A DNA stretch of 64,000 nucleotides from Coriobacteriia bacterium. GTDB lineage: Bacteria; Actinomycetota; Coriobacteriia; WRKU01; JAENWW01. Location of the stretch: the NCBI GenBank assembly GCA_016649875.1, contig JAENWW010000001.1:124001-188000 (forward strand), given 5' to 3'. How positions within the stretch are numbered: position 1 is the first letter of the stretch; the number at the start of each line of letters is the position of its first letter. A model generated the notes under the pieces. The model was not told where the DNA came from. It saw only the letters and a list, made by a program, of their open reading frames with translations, and did no database searches. Positions 27,220 through 36,007 of this stretch are shown here, one piece after another. A program made the translations under genes and the position numbers.

Positions 27220-28683
27220 CTAGCCACCAATCAGCTTTCCGATGGCGTTTGCGACCGGATCGGTAAAGTTTAAGAGCAAGAACCACGCAACTCCTATCGC
27301 AAGCGTCAGCGCCGCCAAAGGCACGACGGTTATAACTTCACGCACGGAGATATCGGATTGTGCCTCGACAGCCGGGCTCGGCGTCCCGAAAATGACGCGT
27401 TGTATGAGCCACAACATGTACGTCGCCCCGATCAGAATTCCGATGCCGGCGATGACCACGAGCCAATGAGGGATGGCCGGGCTCGTCCATGCTCCAACAA
27501 TCGAGAGGAACTCTCCTATAAATCCGGAAAGCAACGGAATCCCCATACCGGCAAATCCGGCGAAGCAAAAGATTCCCGCATAGACCGGCATTTTGGAGGC
27601 TATTCCCGACAACTCGGAAATCTGACGCGTATGCGTACGATCGTAGATCATACCGACGAGGAAGAAGAGCATACCGGTATTGAGCCCGTGAGCGATGTTG
27701 ACCGCCATAGCGGCGTTAAGCCCCACCACCGTTCCCGAAGCGATACCGAGCATTGCAAAACCCATGTGTGCGACCGACGAATAGGCGACGAGCCGCTTCA
27801 TGTCGGTCTGCGCGAAGGCGACGAGTCCTCCGTAGACTATCGAAATGACACCGAGGATGGCGATCGCGTACTGCCAATGGTGAAACGTCTGAGGCAAAAT
27901 CGGCAGGGCGATACGCAAGAATCCGTACGTTCCCATCTTCAGCATGACGCCGGCGAGGAGCACCGATGCGGCGGTCGGAGCTTCGGTATGGGCATCGGAC
28001 AGCCACGTGTGCAACGGCCATATAGGCACCTTGACCGCAAATCCGATGAAGAACGCGGCAAACACCCACCATTGGAAGCCGAACACCGCTCCGGAGCCCA
28101 GATGCGCCGACTGCATTGCAATCATATCAAACGTGCCGGTCTTCAAGTACAGGGCGATGATTCCGACGAGCATGAAAACCGATCCGAAAAACGTATAGAG
28201 GAAGAACTTGATGGCAGCATATTGACGACGTTGGCCGCCCCACTGCGAAATGATGAAATACATGGGGACGAGAACGATTTCCCAAAATACATAGAAGAGT
28301 ACGAAATCGAGCGCAGAGAAAACGCCGTTCATTCCTGTCTCGAGCAGCAAAATCATCGCGAAATAAAATTTCGGCTTCACGTCGATTTTCCAGCTTCCAA
28401 TCACCGCCAAGAAACACAGAAGCGATGAAAGCGCGACGATGGGCAATGAGAGACCGTCGACACCGACATAATATTGAATGCCAAGTTGATGAATCCAGTC
28501 GAACTGAACGACATATTGCATGCCGGCGCCCGTTTTGAACTGAACCAGCGCGATGGCGGCCAAAATGAGATCGATGCCCGTTATGACCAAGGCAATCCAT
28601 TTCGCAGCGCCTTCGCGTCTTTTAGGCAGAATTGCACAAAGCAAAACGCCTACCAGTGGAAGTAACATGATGAGCGTGAGCAC
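27220..28683 (-). CDS. nuoM: Complex I subunit M
   Basis: Antiporter-like proton-pumping subunit, 487 residues with about 14 helices. Typical features are YYVGVDGLSLPIVALSSLL, FYVFWEIVLVPMYFIISQWGG with the essential Glu, FAVKVPIWPLHTWLSDAHTEAPT with the essential Lys, RLVAYSSVAHMGFAMLG, and GIPLLSGFIGEF. The start is a GTG at 28681-28683, with GGGGG just upstream inside nuoL. The gap to the nuoL stop is one base. Confidence 0.97.
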   Translation of the reverse strand: MLTLIMLLPLVGVLLCAILPKRREGAAKWIALVITGIDLILAAIALVQFKTGAGMQYVVQFDWIHQLGIQYYVGVDGLSLPIVALSSLLCFLAVIGSWKIDVKPKFYFAMILLLETGMNGVFSALDFVLFYVFWEIVLVPMYFIISQWGGQRRQYAAIKFFLYTFFGSVFMLVGIIALYLKTGTFDMIAMQSAHLGSGAVFGFQWWVFAAFFIGFAVKVPIWPLHTWLSDAHTEAPTAASVLLAGVMLKMGTYGFLRIALPILPQTFHHWQYAIAILGVISIVYGGLVAFAQTDMKRLVAYSSVAHMGFAMLGIASGTVVGLNAAMAVNIAHGLNTGMLFFLVGMIYDRTHTRQISELSGIASKMPVYAGIFCFAGFAGMGIPLLSGFIGEFLSIVGAWTSPAIPHWLVVIAGIGILIGATYMLWLIQRVIFGTPSPAVEAQSDISVREVITVVPLAALTLAIGVAWFLLLNFTDPVANAIGKLIGG

Positions 28684-28684
28684 G

Positions 28685-30586
28685 TTATGCCCCCTTCATA
28701 ATAACAACGACGAACAATAACAAGACGACAGCACCGATAACCAGACGCTGATAATTGAGAACACGACCGCTTTGAATCTTACGCAATCCGTCGCCCAACT
28801 TTTTCGAGCCGGCCGCGGCGGCGTTTACCGCCCCGTCGATGACGGAATCGTCGAACTTCCAACTCATCGCCGAGAGAGCCGTGAATCCCGATGCGACTCC
28901 GTTGACGATTCCGTCAATGACGTGCGCGTCAAAATACCAAAGCGCATCCGCGAGTCTCATATAGGGGGTGATGATGAGAAGTTCGTAGGCGTAATCGAAA
29001 TAGAGTTTCTGCTCGAGCGCCGTCGAAAGCCCCTTGAAACGATTGGTGAGTTTAACCGTATCGATGGCACCGGAATACATGAGGAAACCGATGAGACCGC
29101 CGGCAAGCGTGACAATCGTTGAAACAGTCGCGAGGGAAACTTCGGGCCATTTGCCCACCTCGCCCAAATACCGGGCGAAGGTCGGACTCAAAAACCCGAG
29201 CACGAGTGTGATGACCGCAAGAATGCCGACCGGAACGAGCTCGAGTGCGGTGCCTTCATGAACACCTTTCGTGCGCGGCTTGCCGAAAAAAACGGTGAGC
29301 CACGATTTGGCGACGTAAATCGCCGTGAGCATGCCCATGAGCAGAGCAAGCACGAACACCGTCCAGTTCCCGTTCCGAAACACGGCAGCGAAAATCTCGT
29401 CTTTTGAGAAGAAGCCCGACAGGGGCACCAAACCGGCCAGTGAAAACGCACCTATCGAAAACACAATCATCGTGGCGGGCATTTTACGTGCCAGTCCGCC
29501 CATTTTGCGCATATCTTGCGTATGCGTCGCATGGATGATGATACCTGCCGCCAAGAACAGCAGCGATTTGAAAAACGCGTGCGTCGTCAAATGGAACAAT
29601 GTCGCCACCTGCGCGTTCGCTCCGAGCCCGACGAACATCAGACCGAGCTGACTGATCGTCGAATAGGCGAGCATCTTCTTGATGTCAGTCTGAAAACATG
29701 CCAGCAATCCGCCGATGAGGGCGGTGATGATACCCACCCATGTCAAAACACCGAGCGCGAATGCGGACAGCGCGATGACGGGGAGCATGCGAGCGAGCAC
29801 GAAAACGCCGGCGGCGACCATGGTAGCCGCATGGATGAGGGCCGATGCCGGAGTCGGACCGGCCATGGCATCAGGCAGCCACACCATCAAAGGCCATTGC
29901 GCCGATTTGCCCATTGCCGCCCATATCAAGCCGAGCGACACCACGAGAAGCGTCGCCGGGGTCCAGCTGCCCGCGCTTCCCAAAATCGTATCGATGTTAA
30001 ATGTGCCGCAGGTCATATACACCGCAGCCAAAGCGATGATGAAACCGATGTCTGCCGCGCGCGTCACCAGGAACGCTTTTTGCGATGCCTTTCGCGGTGC
30101 CTCGTCTTGGTACCAAAAGCCGATGAGCAAATAGGAACACAAGCCCATGATTTCCCACATTGCGAACGTGAAGAGCAAGTCTCCCGAAATAACCAAAAAC
30201 AACATCGCCGCGGTGAAGAGCGATAATACGCTGAAGTACCACCCGCGACGGTCGTCATCTTTCATATAAAACAGTGAAAACACCTGTACACACGCGCCCA
30301 CGATACTGACCATTGCAAGTATCAGAACTCCGAGCGAATCAAGCGAAAGCGTCAACGTCAGGGGCTTGCCGGCCAAAGGCGCCAGCGCCCACGTTGTCGA
30401 CCACAGGACACGTCCCATCTCACTTCCGGGGAAGACGCGTACCACGGCGACGACTGCAAGTATCGCCGAGACCAACATGCCGATCACCGGGATGAAGCGC
30501 ACCTTATTGCGAAGCGAACGCGGCAGACACACCGTGAGGATAAACGCGATGATCGGAAGACTCGGTATTGCTATAATCCAGCCCAT
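28685..30586 (-). CDS. nuoL: Complex I subunit L
   Basis: Largest antiporter-like subunit, 633 residues. It has about 16 helices and the C-terminal lateral helix that runs along the membrane arm. Signatures are LLFTFAMWEIMGLCSYLLIGFWY, MGKSAQWPLMVWLPDAMAGPTPASALIHAATMV (a hallmark segment, given in part), MLAYSTISQLGLMFVGLG, and GLVPLSGFFSKDEIFAA. The C-terminal region (KLYFDYAYELLI to the end) is typical of bacterial NuoL. It lies 3 bp after nuoK and 1 bp before nuoM. Confidence 0.97.
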   Translation of the reverse strand: MGWIIAIPSLPIIAFILTVCLPRSLRNKVRFIPVIGMLVSAILAVVAVVRVFPGSEMGRVLWSTTWALAPLAGKPLTLTLSLDSLGVLILAMVSIVGACVQVFSLFYMKDDDRRGWYFSVLSLFTAAMLFLVISGDLLFTFAMWEIMGLCSYLLIGFWYQDEAPRKASQKAFLVTRAADIGFIIALAAVYMTCGTFNIDTILGSAGSWTPATLLVVSLGLIWAAMGKSAQWPLMVWLPDAMAGPTPASALIHAATMVAAGVFVLARMLPVIALSAFALGVLTWVGIITALIGGLLACFQTDIKKMLAYSTISQLGLMFVGLGANAQVATLFHLTTHAFFKSLLFLAAGIIIHATHTQDMRKMGGLARKMPATMIVFSIGAFSLAGLVPLSGFFSKDEIFAAVFRNGNWTVFVLALLMGMLTAIYVAKSWLTVFFGKPRTKGVHEGTALELVPVGILAVITLVLGFLSPTFARYLGEVGKWPEVSLATVSTIVTLAGGLIGFLMYSGAIDTVKLTNRFKGLSTALEQKLYFDYAYELLIITPYMRLADALWYFDAHVIDGIVNGVASGFTALSAMSWKFDDSVIDGAVNAAAAGSKKLGDGLRKIQSGRVLNYQRLVIGAVVLLLFVVVIMKGA

Positions 30587-30589
30587 TGC

Positions 30590-30901
30590 CTATCCCTTCA
30601 ACTCGGTGAGATCGCTGACTTCGCTTGTTTTCCCCGCACGGAATATCGCAATGACGAGGGCGAGACCTATGCCGATTTCGGCGGCGGAGGTAACCATCAT
30701 GAACAACGCGAAAAACCAGCCGGTCATTGCGGCGGGTGTGACGAACCGATCGATTGCGACAAGATTGAGCGTAATCGCAATCGACATGATTTCCAGAGAC
30801 ATCAAAATGCCGATGGTCGATTTTTTCGATATCGCACCGTATATGCCGATGGAAAAAAGCGCCGCCGAGAGGAGAAGAAATGCATCCAGTCCGACTCTCA
30901 T
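30590..30901 (-). CDS. nuoK: Complex I subunit K
   Basis: 103 residues, three membrane helices (MrpC-like). The two family glutamates appear in GILMSLEIMSIAITLNLVA and MMVTSAAEIGIGLALVIAIF. The start overlaps the nuoJ stop by 4 bp. It links the pumping subunits to the NuoH side of the membrane arm. Confidence 0.96.
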   Translation of the reverse strand: MRVGLDAFLLLSAALFSIGIYGAISKKSTIGILMSLEIMSIAITLNLVAIDRFVTPAAMTGWFFALFMMVTSAAEIGIGLALVIAIFRAGKTSEVSDLTELKG

Positions 30902-31410
30902 TCGGTATCACCGTCCCTCGTCCACCAAACCGCCGCTATCAAGGCGACGGTGAGCACGAGTGAGGCGATTTCGAAAGGCAGCGCATAGCCGTTCATGCTG
31001 AACATGGCTTTCCCCAGTTCCACAACCGACGGCATGGATGTCGGCAAAGCAGCTCGGACGAGCGACGGGCTGGTGAGAATCGCATATGCCATCAAGGCGA
31101 AAAACAGTAGGGCTCCGATGAGGGCAGCCGGTGAAAAATCGAGTGAGCGGACGGCGTCTTGTCGCGACCGCGTGGTTATCATGATGGTGAATACGACCAA
31201 AATTCCCACGGCGCCGGCATACACCATCAGTTGCATGACCGCAATGTAGTCCGCACTCAAGAAATAGAACAACCCGGCCGAGGCCAATGCCGCCTCAAGG
31301 AGCCAGTAGGCAGCATGCATGACATTTCGTGAGGTCATTACCGAAAAAGCTCCCAATAACAACGCAAAAGCCAGCACGACGAATGCAATGCCGTTAACTG
31401 TTGTCGCCAT
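30898..31410 (-). CDS. nuoJ: Complex I subunit J
   Basis: 170 residues, five helices. It has the family segment AAYWLLEAALASAGLFYFLSADYIAVMQLMVYAGAVGILVVFTIM (cited in part), with the Tyr/Gly-rich helix that shows a pi-bulge in solved complexes. It overlaps nuoI by 17 bp at its start and nuoK by 4 bp at its end. Confidence 0.95.
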   Translation of the reverse strand: MATTVNGIAFVVLAFALLLGAFSVMTSRNVMHAAYWLLEAALASAGLFYFLSADYIAVMQLMVYAGAVGILVVFTIMITTRSRQDAVRSLDFSPAALIGALLFFALMAYAILTSPSLVRAALPTSMPSVVELGKAMFSMNGYALPFEIASLVLTVALIAAVWWTRDGDTE

Positions 31411-31942
31411 CTGCTCCTCCTTCCTCTTTCGTCGATTTCCCCGTTTTTCCCGCTCCGTCGTGTGCCGCTTCCTGTGAAACGGGCTCCGATTTTGCAGTCG
31501 GCGCCGGACGTTCCTTGCGAGGAGGCTTTACCGCATCGGTGTCGGTCAGCAAGTCGTCGGTGAGATCTTCTTTATCGAAATACGCAAGCTCGATGTTTTT
31601 GCCCATATGTATCGCACCGAACGGGCACGCTTCGACGCAAAGCCCGCACATCATGCACGCACCGCGCTGATACAGCCAGTGGTTGATGTGCTTATTGCGC
31701 TCCTCGTCGACCGATACATCTATATTGATGATGTAATCCGCGCACGTGTTTTCACATATCTTGCACCCGGTGCATGTGTGATGCCCGTTTTCATCGAGCG
31801 TCATTTCAACGGACCAACGTGCACGCTCGGGGAGCTCATAACGCTCATGGGGATATTGGATGACGATATTCTTGCGCCACAGGTTTATCCACGCAATGCG
31901 CATGGCTTTGAATATGCCGACGGGAAACTTCCAGCGAGCCAT
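31394..31942 (-). CDS. nuoI: Complex I subunit I (two 4Fe-4S ferredoxin subunit)
   Basis: 182 residues. The two cluster motifs are CTGCKICENTC with a downstream Asp-containing loop, and CMMCGLCVEACPFGAI. One oddity is that the first motif ends CADYI rather than the usual CP. After the conserved core, a charged Pro/Lys/Glu tail of about 50 residues (PPRKERPAPTAKSEPVSQ and beyond) is extra. The ATG at 31940-31942 overlaps the nuoH TAA by one base, so the longer frame upstream is not used. It carries electrons towards NuoB. With nuoEFG absent, it may be the ferredoxin-docking side. Confidence 0.95.
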   Translation of the reverse strand: MARWKFPVGIFKAMRIAWINLWRKNIVIQYPHERYELPERARWSVEMTLDENGHHTCTGCKICENTCADYIINIDVSVDEERNKHINHWLYQRGACMMCGLCVEACPFGAIHMGKNIELAYFDKEDLTDDLLTDTDAVKPPRKERPAPTAKSEPVSQEAAHDGAGKTGKSTKEEGGADGDNS

Positions 31943-32940
31943 TACAGACCACCCCCCGTCTTCATCGAAATAAGTTTGACGAAGAAGGCGACGACGACGG
32001 TGTACACAAGCGCGATCGGCATGAGTTTTTTCCACCCGAATGCCAACATCTGGTCGACTCGATAACGTGAGAACGTTCCGCGTATGAACATGAACGCGAA
32101 AATCACCAGATAGGTTTTGATGATGAAGACGATCGGAGCAAACGCCCCCATCGTGTTCGGGTTGATGAACGGCAAGGACCAGCCTCCGAAGAACAGGCTC
32201 ACCATGATTGCCGCCATGATGAAGTTATTGGAAAATTCGGCGAGATACATGAATCCGAAACGCATCGCGGAATACTCCGTATTGAAGCCGGAAACGAGTT
32301 CGCTTTCCGCCTCCGACATATCGAACGGCGACTGGTTCGTCTCCATAATCGAGCAAATGAAAAATATAATCATGGCAGGAAACGCGGGAAGCCAATACCA
32401 CACCGATGTCGTCTGAGCCATCGTGATCGCCTTGAGACTGAAACTACCGGTGAGCATTATAGGAATGAGCGCCGACAGCAACAAAGGTATTTCATAGCTG
32501 ATGGCCCCACCGACTGCACGCGTCGCTCCGATGAGCGCATATTTGTTATGGCTTCCCCATCCTGCCGCAAATATCCCGAGCGGAATGACGGTGAGGAATC
32601 CGAACAGCATCAAAACGCCGAGGTTGACGTCGAAACCGATTAATTTATCGGAAAACGGAATGGCGATATAGGCCATCAGCGCAGGAACGAACACGATGAC
32701 CGGTGCGATGATGTAGAGCCAGCGATCGGTCTTTCCCGGATGACGATCCTCTTTGACGAGGAGCTTCACGATATCGGGGACCAACTGCAAAATGCCGCCC
32801 GGCCCAAGCTCGGTCGGTCCGAGACGCAAATGCAAGTGACCCAATACTTTACGAAGCATATAGATAATCAGGGAACCGTTGAGCAACATGACTACGATGA
32901 GCAACAACGTGTGAAGAATTCCGGTAGCCCAAGGATTCAT
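31942..32940 (-). CDS. nuoH: Complex I subunit H
   Basis: 332 residues, eight membrane helices forming the quinone channel. It has LRLGPTELGPGGILQLVPD with the conserved Gly-Pro-rich loop, GWGSHNKYALIGATRAVGGAISYEIPLLL, and QSPFDMSEAESELVSGFNTEYSAMRF, all diagnostic. It overlaps nuoD by 4 bp and nuoI by 1 bp. Confidence 0.97.
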   Translation of the reverse strand: MNPWATGILHTLLLIVVMLLNGSLIIYMLRKVLGHLHLRLGPTELGPGGILQLVPDIVKLLVKEDRHPGKTDRWLYIIAPVIVFVPALMAYIAIPFSDKLIGFDVNLGVLMLFGFLTVIPLGIFAAGWGSHNKYALIGATRAVGGAISYEIPLLLSALIPIMLTGSFSLKAITMAQTTSVWYWLPAFPAMIIFFICSIMETNQSPFDMSEAESELVSGFNTEYSAMRFGFMYLAEFSNNFIMAAIMVSLFFGGWSLPFINPNTMGAFAPIVFIIKTYLVIFAFMFIRGTFSRYRVDQMLAFGWKKLMPIALVYTVVVAFFVKLISMKTGGGL

Positions 32941-34181
32941 CGGTCAACCTCCCCGAAGCAGAAGTCGAACGATGCCATCGTCACGATGGCGTCGGCGATC
33001 ATACCGCCGGGCAGGAGCGTGTCGGCCATGGCCAAATGGTACAAAATAGGCGGACGATAGCGAACGCGGTAAGGCTTGGTGCCGCCGTCTGAATAGATAT
33101 GGATACCGATTTCTCCTCGGCAGCCTTCGACGCAACCGTAGCTCTCGCCCTTCGGAACGTGAAGCACGCGCGGGAGTTTGGCCATATAGGGTCCTTCGGG
33201 CAGACCATCGAGAAGCTGGCGAAGCATCCTTATGGATTGGCGAAATTCGTCATAACGCACGACGACGCGCGACCAAATGTCGCCATCTTGTGCGATTTTC
33301 ACATCGAAGTCGAGCTTTGAATACGGGCCGTAAGGACGGTCGCGACGCAAATCCCAATCGATTCCGGATGCGCGTGCCACAAAGCCCGTGGCGCCCATCG
33401 AAAGAGCCATCTCTTTTGAGACCACACCGATTCCCTTGACACGTTGCTGGAACAACTCGGATGCGGCCAAAATATCCCAGTGCTCGTCCATACGTTGATC
33501 GGCCTCTTTGAGCCATTTACGCAACTTCGCCTCGGCATCCGGTGTCATATCACCGAAAACACCGCCCGGACGCACATAGTTGAACATTACGCGTTGTCCG
33601 GTGAGCGATTCGAGTATTTCTTGCAGGGTTTCACGATCGCGAACCATATAAAGGAACGGACCCATGGCACCCGAATCCAAACCGAGTGGTCCCAACCACA
33701 AAAAGTGGCTGGCAATCCGATTGACCTCGGCGGCGATGGCGCGCAGCCACTGCGCGCGCTCCGGCACCTCTATTTCGGCGAGGTTTTCAACCGCATGCGC
33801 AAGCGCGGTCTCAGGTAAAATACCGCCCGCATAATCCGCACGATCCATCAAAGGAGCAAGATGGGTATACGGTCTGCTCTCACAAAGTTTTTCGATACCG
33901 CGATGGAGGTAGCCGACATGGGCCTCACTCGACATGACGGACTCGCCGTTGAGCTCGAGAATTTCACGCAACGCCCCGTGAGTCGAAGGGTGCGAAGGCC
34001 CGACGTTGAGCAAAAAGTGCTCGGTGCTCATCTTGTTCGGGTCATCGGCGATACGACGAAGGTTTCGCGGTACGGGAATACCGGCGGGAGGCTCTTTGGA
34101 AAGCCAGCCCTGGTTGTCATAGCCGACGAACTGATCGTTCGTCATGCCGTCGAGATCGAAATCTCTCAGTACCGGCTCCAT
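32937..34181 (-). CDS. nuoD: Complex I subunit D (49-kDa)
   Basis: 414 residues, forming the quinone-reducing site with NuoB. It has LLNVGPSHPSTHGALREILELNGE with the quinone-site His, EAHVGYLHRGIEKL, and PYTHLAPLMDRADYAG. Its ancestral nickel ligands are lost, as in all complex I. The end reads MASFDFCFGEVDR, as usual. AAGGAGGAG precedes the ATG. It overlaps nuoC by 16 bp. Confidence 0.97.
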   Translation of the reverse strand: MEPVLRDFDLDGMTNDQFVGYDNQGWLSKEPPAGIPVPRNLRRIADDPNKMSTEHFLLNVGPSHPSTHGALREILELNGESVMSSEAHVGYLHRGIEKLCESRPYTHLAPLMDRADYAGGILPETALAHAVENLAEIEVPERAQWLRAIAAEVNRIASHFLWLGPLGLDSGAMGPFLYMVRDRETLQEILESLTGQRVMFNYVRPGGVFGDMTPDAEAKLRKWLKEADQRMDEHWDILAASELFQQRVKGIGVVSKEMALSMGATGFVARASGIDWDLRRDRPYGPYSKLDFDVKIAQDGDIWSRVVVRYDEFRQSIRMLRQLLDGLPEGPYMAKLPRVLHVPKGESYGCVEGCRGEIGIHIYSDGGTKPYRVRYRPPILYHLAMADTLLPGGMIADAIVTMASFDFCFGEVDR

Positions 34182-34645
34182 ATCTCCTCCTTTCCGCGAA
34201 GTTGAACGGATTTGCGCAACGGTGTCGTAAGCTCCGGATTGGTCAGGAGTCGCTTGGGATTCGGATGATCTTCAAGGAAAAGACCGAACATCTCGCAAAG
34301 CTCACGCTCAGGTAGGTAGACACTTTGAAATATATCGATGACCGAGTGATACTCACCGTCATAGGGCAAACATATCTTCACGCGAATATCGATATCGTTG
34401 GTAAGCGAACGCAAATGATAGGTGACCTCGATAGGCAGTTCTGCTTCGGCGCCCAAGTCGGCTCCGAACGTATCGAGGAGCATCTCGAAGGAAAGGTCCC
34501 CGTCGCGCAACGCAAGCAATGTCGGATGGACCTGCTCGGGCATGACACGAACGACCATGCCGATTTTCGATTCCTCTTCCACCGACAGCGTTTCGACTCC
34601 GGCCGCCTCAAGGAGGCTATTTACGTGCGTCTGCTCGAGCTTCAA
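34166..34645 (-). CDS. nuoC: Complex I subunit C (30-kDa)
   Basis: About 159 residues. The diagnostic end is SVYLPERELCEMFGLFLEDHPNPKRLL followed by LRKSVQLR. I place the start at a TTG (34643-34645) because GGAGG lies 7 nt upstream inside nuoB; the frame upstream is antisense-like Arg-rich sequence without homology. It overlaps nuoB by 29 bp. NuoC is a separate chain rather than the NuoCD fusion of enterobacteria. Confidence 0.92.
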   Translation of the reverse strand: MKLEQTHVNSLLEAAGVETLSVEEESKIGMVVRVMPEQVHPTLLALRDGDLSFEMLLDTFGADLGAEAELPIEVTYHLRSLTNDIDIRVKICLPYDGEYHSVIDIFQSVYLPERELCEMFGLFLEDHPNPKRLLTNPELTTPLRKSVQLRGKEEIWSRY

Positions 34646-35123
34646 GGCGCGCCTCCGTATTCTTATATATCTTCTCGCGAAGTTGCAAGAAAGCGTATTG
34701 GACTGATTCCGGCCGCGGCGGGCAACCGGGAATATACACATCGACCGGGATGATTTCATCGACCCCTAAAACCACGTTGGGGTATTCGCGAAACGTTCCG
34801 CCCGAATTGGAGCAGGCGCCCATGGATACGACGTATTTCGGATCGGGCATCTGGTCGTAGAGAGTTTTGACGACCTTGGCCATCTTGAGGTTGACGGTGC
34901 CTGCCACGATCATGACGTCGGACTGACGAGGGACTCCGCGAAAAAAGATACCGTGACGGTCAAAATCGAAGCGAGGGCCCGACGCGGCGATCATACCCTC
35001 GAGCGAACAGCACGCGATACCGAACGCCATATACCAAAGACTGCGCGCACGTGACCAATCGAAAAACTGTTCGCTTTTAATGAAAATCAATGAGTTTTCA
35101 CCGAAAATTTTATCTAGTGCCAC
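34617..35123 (-). CDS. nuoB: Complex I subunit B (cluster N2)
   Basis: About 168 residues. Cluster N2 ligands are visible: GIACCSLEGM with the paired Cys, MGACSNSGG, and PGCPPRPESVQ. Other conserved stretches are ASGPRFDFDR and RQSDVMIVAGTV. The start is a GTG at 35121-35123, inside the end of nuoA, with GGAAGGAAGGGG upstream. The longer open frame to the right reads through nuoA out of frame and is not protein-like. Confidence 0.94.
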   Translation of the reverse strand: MALDKIFGENSLIFIKSEQFFDWSRARSLWYMAFGIACCSLEGMIAASGPRFDFDRHGIFFRGVPRQSDVMIVAGTVNLKMAKVVKTLYDQMPDPKYVVSMGACSNSGGTFREYPNVVLGVDEIIPVDVYIPGCPPRPESVQYAFLQLREKIYKNTEARLEARADARK

Positions 35124-35473
35124 TCGAGCGCCCCTTCCTTCCATGCATACGCGAGACCGCCCAGTAAAATGGCGACGAAGAGAAGCATCTCGATGAAAAT
35201 GAACCAACCCGTGCCCTCGGCACCGAAAGATACGGCCCACGGATACAAAAACACCGTCTCGATGTCGAATATGACATAAAGAATCGCGAACACGTAGTAA
35301 CCGGCGCGAAACCGGACCCACGGCTCCCCGATGGGGGCGACACCGCTTTCAAAGGTTACCTTTTTCCCCTCGGTCGGATTGGTCGGCGACAGTAGCCATG
35401 ATGCCCCCATGCCGATGCATGCGAATACAACACCAAGAATGAGAAAGGCAGCAACAACAATCTGCTCTGTCAA
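35114..35473 (-). CDS. nuoA: Complex I subunit A, first gene of the nuo operon
   Basis: 119 residues, three helices. It has KKVTFESGVAPIGEPWVRFRAGYYVFAILYVIFDIETVFLYPWAV (in part), the signature loop of NuoA. The start codon is TTG (35471-35473) with TAGGAGG 6-7 nt upstream. The 5' region has a small palindrome GTCTGGCGCAGAC at 35503-35515. The operon continues as nuoBCDHIJKLMN. Confidence 0.95.
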   Translation of the reverse strand: MTEQIVVAAFLILGVVFACIGMGASWLLSPTNPTEGKKVTFESGVAPIGEPWVRFRAGYYVFAILYVIFDIETVFLYPWAVSFGAEGTGWFIFIEMLLFVAILLGGLAYAWKEGALEWH

Positions 35474-35738
35474 GATTACCTCCTAATATAAAAGAACACG
35501 ACGTCTGGCGCAGACATCTATATTACCAATTTATCGGAGGTTACCCCCCAAATACGAAGACATAGGGCGAAAGGGAATCGTCATTCCTGTGAATGGCAAA
35601 TAGAGGCTGAAATTACGGTTTAGACGATCTTGCTCCCGATAAACCGCAGTGCATCTGAGATTGATATGTTCACACTTCCCGCACATTTACTCTATAAACT
35701 CTTTACGCGCCTTTCATTATGACTCCACAGCCCATCTG

Positions 35739-35744
35739 TATAGT
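35739..35744 (+). promoter_or_regulatory. Possible -10 element for the small RNA
   Basis: TATAGT lies about 40 nt before the first hairpin. A -35 at usual spacing is weak (TTATGA, 16 nt). An alternative TTCACA-18-TATAAA pair lies about 50 bp further left. The exact 5' end is therefore uncertain. Confidence 0.3.
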
Positions 35745-35750
35745 AAACAG

Positions 35751-35930
35751 TGTAGAAATGGAAATCAATCCAGCTCCCGACCAAGCAGGTGGTGCTGCCT
35801 GGAAAAGAGATCGAGCAGGTGGTGCTGCTCGAAAGCCCCTTGCCTGAGGCGAATGTGGTGATTCACCTCAGGACATTTTCTTCATAGTATTGCCGGAAAA
35901 ACGCTGCCAAGAGACGGGCGGCGTTTTTCT
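35751..35930 (+). ncRNA. Putative small RNA: three hairpins with an identical GTGGTG loop plus terminator
   Basis: In the 530-bp gap between nuoA and tRNA-Thr, three consecutive inverted repeats each present the same six-base loop GTGGTG. Hairpin 1 is 35781-35802 (CCA, one mismatch, GCAG, loop, CTGC, mismatch, TGG). Hairpin 2 is 35811-35832 with a perfect 8-bp stem TCGAGCAG / CTGCTCGA. Hairpin 3 is 35843-35872 (CCTGAGG, one mismatch, GAAT, loop, ATTC, mismatch, CCTCAGG). The stem of hairpin 3 is unrelated to the others, yet the loop is unchanged. A strong intrinsic terminator follows. I know no named family with this layout. A short open frame crosses it but lacks a start and homology. Direction plus is favoured by the terminator T-run; the 5' end is a guess. 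Confidence 0.55.
35897..35928 (+). terminator. Intrinsic terminator of the three-hairpin RNA
   Basis: A 12-bp stem AAAAACGCTGCC / GGCGGCGTTTTT (one T-G pair) with an 8-nt loop is followed by CTTTG. The A-run on the left means it could also work leftward, but no gene ends there from the right. Confidence 0.85.
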
Positions 35931-36007
35931 TTGTCTGTGAAGTTAACTTTTCAAAAAGGTTACAGCGCTAGCGCGTATGGCGCTTCTTTGCTAGAATACT
36001 CCTTCGT

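Noticed and set aside
27358-28428. 356-codon plus-strand open frame
   Set aside because: Antisense to nuoM; His/Arg-rich composition typical of a shadow frame of a membrane protein.
35649-35861. Short plus-strand open frame of 70 codons through the three-hairpin region
   Set aside because: No ribosome-binding site or protein-like composition (Arg/Cys/Ser-rich); the sequence is better explained by the inverted repeats.
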